DNA of 54,499 nucleotides from a virus. The notes under the pieces are model-generated. The model was not told where the DNA came from. It saw only the letters and a list, made by a program, of their open reading frames with translations, and did no database searches. The stretch covers positions 1-54,499 of the IMG/VR virus record IMGVR_UViG_3300031951_000212; one strand, written 5' to 3'. Positions 6,092-13,300 of this stretch are shown here, piece by piece; the first letter of the stretch is position 1; every line of letters begins with the position of its first letter. The position numbers and the translations under genes are program-made.

Positions 6092-6097
6092 TATTTA
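6092..6097 (-). promoter_or_regulatory. Late-promoter-like TAAATA before gene 5287-6081
   Basis: GTAAATA, 10 nt before the ATG at 6081; no Shine-Dalgarno. Marks this gene as late, unlike the flanking early operons. Confidence 0.45.
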
Positions 6098-6168
6098 CAA
6101 ACAGTAAAGTCTTTTATTGGAAAAAATTAATTTATTGAAAAATACTAAAATTATATTTAATATATTCT

Positions 6169-6186
6169 AATCTAAATGTTTAGATT
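6169..6186. promoter_or_regulatory. Short perfect palindrome AATCTAAA-TG-TTTAGATT
   Basis: 8-bp arms with a 2-bp centre in the 186-bp gap between genes. It is too A+T-rich to be a good terminator and could be an operator. To its right three ACTTTTT tracts are spaced exactly 21 bp apart (6212, 6233, 6254). Confidence 0.35.
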
Positions 6187-6267
6187 GAAAATTGATTAAC
6201 CCCCTATTTTAACTTTTTTGTCTATTTTAATAACTTTTTTGGTATTTTTAAGTACTTTTTTATACTT

Positions 6268-6552
6268 TTATGAGTAAAAAATAGCACTTTTTGTACCATA
6301 ATAAATTCTTTTTAGTATCTCCGTGAACCTTGAAACGGGATTATCTTCCTTTCCGTTCCATGCAAAATAGAATGGTTCGTATGCCTTAATTGAAGGAATA
6401 ATAAAATACTTCCAGTTCTCTTTTAGAATCGAATACCTTCTCTTCCATTCGGGCATTGGGTAATTTGGATTTGTGATATGTTCAATCGGAGGCATGTACA
6501 TACATTCCTGCCTTTTCATTTCTCTTACATAATCGTTTGGATCAATTTTCAT
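6268..6552 (-). CDS. Hypothetical early protein (94 aa)
   Basis: Starts MKIDPNDYVREMKRQECMYMPPIEH at 6552 and overlaps the preceding gene by 11 nt. Rich in aromatic residues (WKRRYSILKENWKYFIIPS, YEPFYFAWNGK), which suggests a compact helical protein. No family recognised. Last gene of the small leftward operon starting at 7879. Confidence 0.65.
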   Translation of the reverse strand: MKIDPNDYVREMKRQECMYMPPIEHITNPNYPMPEWKRRYSILKENWKYFIIPSIKAYEPFYFAWNGKEDNPVSRFTEILKRIYYGTKSAIFYS

Positions 6553-6763
6553 AGTTATACTTTGTTGCCTCCTCGTTGAATCCTTCCATTATAAGATAGT
6601 TTTTAATATATTCCAGATCTTTTTTACTGATCTTGTTTTTACAATCAACCTCGACCTTTTGTTCCTCCGGTGTCAAACTTTTGATCTTGATATTCATTTT
6701 GATCCCTCGAATCTCAATGTTTCTCAAGGTATAGATTTTTTTGGGTGCTGGATTCTTTTTCAT
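6542..6763 (-). CDS. Hypothetical early protein (73 aa)
   Basis: ATG at 6763 overlaps the TGA of the upstream gene as ATGA, supporting this start over the internal Met at 6697. Basic N-terminus (MKKNPAPKKIY), then a strand and helix segment KIKSLTPEEQKVEVDCKNKISKK... No family recognised. Confidence 0.6.
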   Translation of the reverse strand: MKKNPAPKKIYTLRNIEIRGIKMNIKIKSLTPEEQKVEVDCKNKISKKDLEYIKNYLIMEGFNEEATKYNYEN

Positions 6764-7335
6764 TTTCTTTTTGATTCTCCTTCAAATCTTTTTAATCGAC
6801 AGACACAATACTTGCTAATAGAGCATCTATCGCACGTTCTATCATTATTTAGATATATATCCGGTCTTAAACAAGAACTGGTATGTTTTTCACAGGCTTC
6901 TTTATTGTCTTTCAAGTAAATTGATAATCTTGGTTTATTGAAATCGATCTTGGGTGTGTTTCTTCTTATCTCTTCAATCTCTTCTTCAATTTCCCATTGC
7001 GTCTTAACCTTCTTAACAACTGGTTTCTTTTCCTTTGGTTCAATTAACAGTCTACAATCCTTACACCTTGTAGTGTTTAACATCTTTTCAATGTCTTTTC
7101 CTGCTTTTTCAAATGCATGTTTGAACCCCACGCCTTTTAACTTTGCCGTGTAACTTTTACATTCACAACAGAATATCTCATTGTATGGTAGCTTTTTATG
7201 TTCCTTGTAGTGTTCCAACCACAATGACATACCATCAAATTGGTTCTTTGGTATCTTTTTTGTTTTTTTATTCTTTAGGTTCTTATCTTCAACCTTAGAT
7301 TTGCGTGTTCCTTTTTTATTGATACTATTTCGCAT
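6760..7335 (-). CDS. Cys-rich, probably zinc-binding early protein (191 aa)
   Basis: A very basic N-terminal tail (about 30 residues, many Lys) precedes FCCECKSY and, about 35 residues later, CKDC, a likely zinc-ribbon pairing. The C-terminus carries a second cluster CDRCSISKYCVC. The middle has a charged helix (WEIEEEIEEIRR). It may bind nucleic acid; the family is not recognised. The start at 7335 overlaps the upstream gene by 61 nt, and an internal Met (7230) would avoid this, so the N-terminus is uncertain. Confidence 0.6.
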   Translation of the reverse strand: MRNSINKKGTRKSKVEDKNLKNKKTKKIPKNQFDGMSLWLEHYKEHKKLPYNEIFCCECKSYTAKLKGVGFKHAFEKAGKDIEKMLNTTRCKDCRLLIEPKEKKPVVKKVKTQWEIEEEIEEIRRNTPKIDFNKPRLSIYLKDNKEACEKHTSSCLRPDIYLNNDRTCDRCSISKYCVCRLKRFEGESKRK

Positions 7336-7478
7336 TCTTCTACAAATGTTTGTTTGTTATTAAGATTCTCAGTTAATTTGCTAATATATTTCTGTGTATG
7401 TTTCCTTTTATCTTCTTCCGATAAATCATCACTTTCGAAGTAAACTTTTAGGAAAAATCTGTCCGCTTTGTTTTTCAC
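7275..7478 (-). CDS. Hypothetical early protein (67 aa)
   Basis: Starts MKNKADRFFLKVYFESDDLSEEDK. Charged, with a strand followed by a helical region and a C-terminal strand (ANLRLKIRT). It overlaps both neighbours: 50 nt with the membrane-protein gene upstream and 61 nt with the Cys-rich gene downstream. No family recognised. Confidence 0.5.
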   Translation of the reverse strand: MKNKADRFFLKVYFESDDLSEEDKRKHTQKYISKLTENLNNKQTFVEECEIVSIKKEHANLRLKIRT

Positions 7479-7671
7479 TAAAATACTTATTGTTTTTAAT
7501 GCGCCTTAACTTGTTCATGCAAGCTATTGATATTAACAAGATTGTAATTATAGTGGCGCCAACCCATAATGGTGCCATTACCATAATCCATGGCCAATCT
7601 ATTGCACCAAAAAGCTTTAGCAGTATAAACACTATACACAAAAATGGCGCGAAACCAAGTTTGGATGCCAT
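7429..7671 (-). CDS. Small two-helix membrane protein, Fragile-X-F-associated-like (80 aa)
   Basis: Two hydrophobic helices: FAPFLCIVFILLKLFGAI (about 7-24) and MAPLWVGATIITILLISIACM (about 32-52), joined by DWPWIMV. The LLKLFGAIDWPW...APLW pattern is that of short phage proteins usually annotated as transmembrane Fragile-X-F-associated-like. The C-terminus is basic and cytosolic-looking. Function in phages unknown; a role in the host inner membrane early in infection is inference. Confidence 0.6.
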   Translation of the reverse strand: MASKLGFAPFLCIVFILLKLFGAIDWPWIMVMAPLWVGATIITILLISIACMNKLRRIKNNKYFSEKQSGQIFPKSLLRK

Positions 7672-7675
7672 AATT

Positions 7676-7879
7676 TTATACCTTTCGCATCGGCTTCAAA
7701 ACAAATGAAACCGTGGCAAACGATTCGGTTTTGTTAAGAACGGTATGTTCAACTGTTACAAATCCCTTGGATTGAAAGTCATCAATCTTCTTTTGAATAC
7801 CAACATTGATAACCCTCTCTCTGTCTCCAAATGAAAGGTTGGGTTTGTTTATTTCTATCTTTACTGTTTCTTTTATCAT
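7676..7879 (-). CDS. Hypothetical early protein (67 aa), first of operon
   Basis: Starts MIKETVKIEINKPNLSFGD. Predicted beta-alpha-beta with alternating charged and hydrophobic residues (GFVTVEHTVLNKTESFATVSFVLKP). First gene after the sigma70-like promoter at 7886-7914, with only 6 nt between the -10 box and the ATG. No family recognised. Confidence 0.6.
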   Translation of the reverse strand: MIKETVKIEINKPNLSFGDRERVINVGIQKKIDDFQSKGFVTVEHTVLNKTESFATVSFVLKPMRKV

Positions 7880-7885
7880 AGTACC

Positions 7886-7914
7886 AATATATAGACAAAG
7901 TTTCTGTTTGTCAA
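7886..7914 (-). promoter_or_regulatory. Sigma70-like promoter for the early operon 7879-6268
   Basis: On the minus strand TTGACA (7914-7909), 17-bp spacer, TATATT (7891-7886). The ATG at 7879 lies 6 nt past the -10, so the transcript would start at or next to the start codon. No Shine-Dalgarno is present. Confidence 0.6.
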
Positions 7915-7917
7915 CTT

Positions 7918-9078
7918 TTATCTAGTTTGTGTCTGTGGCTGTGTGGTTGTGGTTGGTGCTTGTGTTTGTTGTTGGGTTGGTGCTTGAGCTTGGGGTTGTG
8001 TTTGAGTCTGTTGTTGAGGCTGTGCTGGTTGTTGTTGTTGGTCTTGTTGTTGAGGCGAAGCCTTCGCCTTCTTATTGGTTATTGGTATTGCAACCCAACT
8101 TGGAAAACTTGTACCTTGACCAACCCATGCAGTATCAGTAAACTTTCCTCTTCCATTAACAACAAGAAGTTTATCTTTTGGTTTCTTTTCACCGGTTTCG
8201 GGTTGCTCTTGTGGTTGTTCCTGTTGCTGTGGTTGTGGTTCTGGTTGTTCCTGTTGCTGTGGTTGTGGTTCTGGTTGTTGTGGTTGCTCTTGTGGTTGCG
8301 TAGCTTGATTCATCCACCTGTTATTAAGTTGTCCTGGTGCAGGATTTGGTTTTCCGTTTGGCATTATCCATTCATCAGTTTCTGCATTATAGGTGTTATC
8401 TCCAACACTTGTGCTAATAACTGTTCCATCTGGTGGTTTTGGTAATGAATCTAATTGTTGTGGAACTGCTTGCTCACTATTTGGATTACGAGGTTTTCTT
8501 GTTCTTTTACCTTTTCTTTTTTCTTCTAATATAGAATTGAAAAGAACAAAAAATTTATTAAAGTTTTCTGGTATAACTACATTTGATAATTTTCCAAGCT
8601 CTTTTGCCTTGTCTCTTGTGACCAATTGCCACTTAGTTGGATTGTTGTTTGTCAATACAAACAAAAAATCTGACTTCTTGGCAGTTTCTGACTTAGAAAA
8701 CAATTCAACTGGAACCTCTTTCTTGCTGTTTATTGCATTTTCAAGTTCTGGCGAAACGTGTATTAACTGTATTGAAAAAGACCCATCATTCTTAATATCA
8801 ATTATCTTACCAACAATATTTGAGTTTCCAAGCATGTTGATATACTGTCCTTTTTTTGGTGGGTTATCTTTACCAAGAACTAAACTCTTTGAATCTTTTT
8901 GTTTTTGTAATGCATCTATTGCAGTACCGGCTTGTTTGAATAGTTGACTTGGATCTTCAGCTGTTTTGATCGCAGTCCCTATTCCACCCGCTGTACTCGC
9001 AGCTACATTTTTTAATCCCGATAAAAAACCTCCTTGTTCATTTAAGGTTGAATCTATTAACTGGTCAAATTTCGCCAT
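7918..9078 (-). CDS. Putative capsid-internal protein with Gln/Pro-rich tail (386 aa)
   Basis: The leader MAKFDQLIDSTLNE-QG has LNE at 12-14, matching the gp21 cleavage rule, and resembles gp22 and the T4 capsid-targeting peptide. After it come a Gly/Ala helical segment, a soluble domain (about 75-190), a basic patch EEKRKGKRTRKPR (about 185-197) and two Gln/Pro-rich tracts (about 255-295 and 345-386) separated by a folded-looking GRGKFTDTAWVGQG segment. The tracts are DNA-level CAG/CCA-type repeats. TAAATA 7 nt before the ATG marks it as late. Inferred head-internal protein; function unknown. Confidence 0.55.
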   Translation of the reverse strand: MAKFDQLIDSTLNEQGGFLSGLKNVAASTAGGIGTAIKTAEDPSQLFKQAGTAIDALQKQKDSKSLVLGKDNPPKKGQYINMLGNSNIVGKIIDIKNDGSFSIQLIHVSPELENAINSKKEVPVELFSKSETAKKSDFLFVLTNNNPTKWQLVTRDKAKELGKLSNVVIPENFNKFFVLFNSILEEKRKGKRTRKPRNPNSEQAVPQQLDSLPKPPDGTVISTSVGDNTYNAETDEWIMPNGKPNPAPGQLNNRWMNQATQPQEQPQQPEPQPQQQEQPEPQPQQQEQPQEQPETGEKKPKDKLLVVNGRGKFTDTAWVGQGTSFPSWVAIPITNKKAKASPQQQDQQQQPAQPQQQTQTQPQAQAPTQQQTQAPTTTTQPQTQTR

Positions 9079-9085
9079 ATTAATA

Positions 9086-9091
9086 TATTTA
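9086..9091 (-). promoter_or_regulatory. Late-promoter-like TAAATA before gene 7918-9078
   Basis: CTAAATA, 7 nt before the ATG at 9078; no Shine-Dalgarno. Confidence 0.5.
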
Positions 9092-9214
9092 GTCCTTTGG
9101 TTTACGTAAAAAGGAAAATGTATATAACCTCAAACATTCTGGATGTTTTTGTTTTACAATAAATTTAATTTCGTTCATTTTGTTTAATTTTATTACAAAC
9201 CAACAACAAGTCAA

Positions 9215-9220
9215 TAAATA
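9215..9220 (+). promoter_or_regulatory. Late-promoter-like TAAATA before gene 9228-9482
   Basis: AATAAATA (9213-9220), 7 nt before the ATG at 9228 on the plus strand. It helps choose 9228 over the upstream ATG at 9180. Confidence 0.5.
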
Positions 9221-9227
9221 TTTTATA

Positions 9228-9482
9228 ATGGATTCATCTATAAATTTTATATATACATACTCAGCTGGAACAAAAACCATTGATGGTGTATTTCCAGTTT
9301 ATAATTTGGATGGTGCAATCGTTTGTAAAAAAACTGAATTGACCATAAATAAAAACAAAAAAAGAATCGAATTGCTTGATGAGGGAGATCCTGTTATTTT
9401 ATTAGCACAAGAAACAAATGAAGATGAAACCTTCGAATTAATAGCAACAATAAGTGGCATTGACTATAATATTTACATTTAA
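9228..9482 (+). CDS. Hypothetical small late protein (84 aa)
   Basis: Start chosen at 9228 (MDSSINFIYTYSAGTKTIDG) because AATAAATA lies 7 nt upstream. An in-frame ATG at 9180 would place that element inside the gene. Strand-rich: INFIYTYSA, GVFPVYNLDGAIVCKKTELTI, DPVILLAQ, FELIATISGIDYNIYI. It looks like a small beta-barrel or a capping domain. First gene of the rightward structural block and divergent from the capsid-internal gene. No family recognised. Confidence 0.6.
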   Translation: MDSSINFIYTYSAGTKTIDGVFPVYNLDGAIVCKKTELTINKNKKRIELLDEGDPVILLAQETNEDETFELIATISGIDYNIYI

Positions 9483-9485
9483 ATG

Positions 9486-9491
9486 TAAATA
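9486..9491 (+). promoter_or_regulatory. Late-promoter-like TAAATA before gene 9498-10322
   Basis: GTAAATA, 6 nt before the ATG at 9498, overlapping the end of the preceding gene. Confidence 0.45.
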
Positions 9492-9497
9492 ATAGAT

Positions 9498-10322
9498 ATG
9501 GCTGGAGTAAAAATCAATAATTTAGAAGAAGCAGATGGAATTCAAGAAACTGATTCTATCATAATTGCAAGATCAAGCAACACAAATAAAATAACAGGTA
9601 AAACATTTATTCAAAATTTCTCAGGTGTAAAAAATGCCACAAATTACGGAAATGGTATTGGTGTATATAAGGGAAGTGTTACATCAACAAACGGTGCCGT
9701 TGGAACGAGTTTACAGTTTAACACGTTGAGTGGTAATAATGGAATTGATGTAAATCTTTCAGGAAGTTTAATTAATATATCTTTAAGTAATAATAGTTTA
9801 AACCTTTTAAATTCTCAAGTAACGACATCAAAAATTTCAGACGGTGCTGTTACTCCCGCAAAACAATCGGGTACTTTGTGTGCAGTTTCAACAAAAAATG
9901 GAACACAGGCAATTCCTGCTTATGCGAGAAGTGTAATAACTGGTTTATCTGCTACAGTAACACCGGTATCTATTGGAGCAAAGGTTTTATTAACTGGTTC
10001 GTTATCAATTGGAGGTATCTATGCTGGTATAATATTAAAAAGAACAATTGGTGGTGTTACAACAGATTTAGCGGTTGGTGTAGATTCTGATCAAATGTCA
10101 CAAGTTACATTTGCTGTAATTAGAAACAGTGGTGATTATAATTCACCACCAACACCAATAAATTATATCGACACTCCTAACACAACATCTCCAGTAACAT
10201 ATAGTGTTGATGTTGTATCAACATGGGGATATATTACATATGTCAACAGAGGTTACTCAGAAGGAAATGCTAGTTATTCCAGTAGGACAATTTCACAAAT
10301 AGCTGCAATAGTTTTACCATAA
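9498..10322 (+). CDS. Tail-fibre-like virion protein (274 aa)
   Basis: The first 40 residues (MAGVKINNLEEADGIQETDSIIIARSS) are a common N-terminal module of phage fibre or appendage proteins. A Ser/Asn/Gly-rich shaft region follows, and then TTSKISDGAVTPAKQSG (about 110-126), a short module that also appears in the fibre genes at 42698 and 44368. The C-terminal 140 residues form a strand-rich domain ending YSSRTISQIAAIVLP, probably the trimer tip. The receptor is unknown. It sits just upstream of the vWA/LamG protein. Confidence 0.55.
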   Translation: MAGVKINNLEEADGIQETDSIIIARSSNTNKITGKTFIQNFSGVKNATNYGNGIGVYKGSVTSTNGAVGTSLQFNTLSGNNGIDVNLSGSLINISLSNNSLNLLNSQVTTSKISDGAVTPAKQSGTLCAVSTKNGTQAIPAYARSVITGLSATVTPVSIGAKVLLTGSLSIGGIYAGIILKRTIGGVTTDLAVGVDSDQMSQVTFAVIRNSGDYNSPPTPINYIDTPNTTSPVTYSVDVVSTWGYITYVNRGYSEGNASYSSRTISQIAAIVLP

Positions 10323-10351
10323 TGCATGGTACTTGATTAAGTATAGAATAT

Positions 10352-13300
10352 ATGTCTATTCAGTTGAATACGATAACACCTCTATCTTATAATAATTGGT
10401 TGTCTAATCAAACAACCTTGAACCCAAATACTGCGCAATTAAAATATGTTGAGTATTTAAATGATTGGTATCGTGTTCAAGGTTTAAAGAAAAATGAAGC
10501 GACAAATCAATTAAAAAACGATTACATCCAGTTAATAAAAGATTTAAGTTTTTTATTTGGTAAAAAAGAAAAAGATCAGTTTTTGGCAGATGTTGACGTT
10601 ACAAAAGACGAAGAATTAGTTTTTTCTATACCATTCTTTGCAAAAAAATTAAAAGAAATAGCTATTCTACTTTCAAAGAAAAGAGAAACAATAAAAGAAG
10701 CAAAATTAAAATATAATTTAATTGGTTCTAATAATGGGTTAGAACGATTAATGTATGAATATATTTTAAAAGGATTTACAAGATCTGATGAAGGTATAAG
10801 CCAAATACCAACATACCATTTAAGTAATTTATTTCCAGAGTTATCTACAGTAAAGGATAATTTTTATATTGAGGTTGAAGAATTACACGACCCAAATACA
10901 TATTTTGATTCAGATCCATCGGTTTCTATAAATGAATATGTTGATGTTCAAGATTTAGTAAATCAAATACCATTTGAAGGATTAAGTGAAGATGAAATTA
11001 TTGGATTGATAACAACTCGTTATCTACCAAGAGTTGCACCAACTCCACTATCAAATTTATTTAATAATTATTTACAAGATGCAAATATAATAGACACAAC
11101 TGTAAGTTTATCATCTTTATCTGGTTTAATATTCAACCAAGTAAATGCATCTGTAAAATACATGGGTGAACCTAGATATGGTTTAACTGCAATAAGATTA
11201 AAGGATGTTTACTTACCAGATAAAGAAATATCAATAAATATGCCACAAGGCAATAGTTGGTTTTTGTGGCCTAGTGGTGATAGAGTTTTAAATGATTTGG
11301 AATTTAACAATGAATTTGTTCCAATAAAATTAAATGAATCATCCTTATTGGAATCTGGTGCAACTGCTGGATCTTCTATATTCTTATCAGATTTAATTTT
11401 CACAGAAAAAAATGGAATGTTGGAAGGTGCTTGGTTACATGGAACTGAAGTTCTAATAATAGAAGACAACATGGAAATAAATTTAGAGCGAGTTTCTTTT
11501 AGAGATTTTATATTTCCATTTGTTGGTTTTAATGTTACACCAAAAGGAAATGTTTTTGACGGTTATAGTATAAAAGATACGATTTTTGAAACGTTTAACT
11601 TGTTTGATCCTCTTAAAAAGAGAGAACTTTTAGAAGCATATTTTACTAGCAATTTACCAAATTCAGGTTCTCACATAATTTATTTAAATCAAACTAGTTT
11701 AGTTGATGCGGGTGCTTATGCTGGAAAATATCCAGATGAATCAGACTGTTTAACAAGCAAATATAAAGTAAATCAATTACCAAATACATACACTGACGAT
11801 ACTAATGGACCATTGGATGAATCATTTCTGTTTAAATTTAATGAAACTGATTTGGTCATAAAACAAGGACTGATAAACATCCAATGGCCAATACAAACAT
11901 TTGATAATAAAAGCGACTTACCAGTTTCAATATCATTAAAAAGTGATACATGTTTACCTGTTATACTAGGAGAAATAGACACTGCAAAAGAAATGATAGG
12001 CGCGACCGCTGGTATTAGTTTTGATGATGCTGATATAATTTATAAACTTAGTAATGATACAGATGAACCAATTGAAGCAGCTTGGCTTGGTGGTCAATCA
12101 ATAAATAATTTAGATTTAAATTATAAATCAATAAACATTTATAATACATCGGCCGTAAAATGCTCAGTTTACAATGAAGGTGTGATTCAACCTAGTTTAA
12201 CTTTCAAGGCAAATCCATCTGAAAAAATATCATTTGTTTGGTGTGATGTTGACACTCCAGCTGATGAAGTTTTTAAATACGTAGAGCATAGTTCAAATTG
12301 TTTGTATGGTAAAAATAAACATGACTACTATGCTGATCAAGATTATAGAAATCCAAATCCTTTATTTTTCAAAAACCATTGGTCGGAATGTACATGTAAG
12401 TCTGTAAATTTTTCACCAATAGGACATAAAGGTAACAAGTTTATAGATTATAATGCATCAACTGACTTTTTATTTGCTGATCCAGACGGTGCTGGTGTTG
12501 ATTTTGCAATAAACACTTGGTCAGACACTAGAAATTTAAATTATGAAAAAAGTCCACAGTTTGGATTTTTTAAATTATCAGATAGTGCAAATGATTCTCC
12601 TATTGGCTGGGGAGAAGGTACTTGGAAAACTCCAAACGAAAAACCATTTATACTTAAAACAGGTAGAAGATACACCTATTGTAGATCATCCTTTAGAAAA
12701 AATAAATCTGCAACAAATCCTTCGCCTTATCTAATTGTAAAATATCCATATAAACAAATAACCGGATATTTAAATTTACAAAATAATTTAGATTTAGTAG
12801 TATTGGTGGATACAAGCCACACTCAAAAATTTGATATAGATGATGTAAAAACAATAGTTTCAGACTTAACTAAGAGAATATTAAATGATAAAAATAAAGT
12901 TGCTAAAGTTTCTGTTGTAACATTTGGAACATATTCTAGTATCATATCTTTTTTAACAACTGATCAATATTTATTAGATTTATATATTAGTGCAATTGGT
13001 GTTTCTGATGAGCCGGAATACTATAAAACTAACATATTAGATGCATTACAAGTAGCAGAATATATTTTATATACAAATACTGAAGTAAACGCAACAACAA
13101 ATTTAAAAGATCTTTGTTCCAATTTAAATTTTATAATAGGAAATCCTCTTCTCAAATCAAAATATACCAATGTTCCATTTTTAAATGGAGATAAAAAAAT
13201 AATAATTTTCACCAATGGTATTGAATCTATTAACATTGGTCTTGGTTTACCACAAGCAGAAAAACTTAAACAAAATGGTGTTAAAATATTTGTAGCTGAT

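Noticed and set aside
7927-8445. Plus-strand 172-codon frame rich in Leu, Trp and Cys that looks like a membrane protein
   Set aside because: It is the antisense of the Gln/Pro-rich coding tract of gene 7918-9078; the hydrophobic look follows from the complementary triplets.
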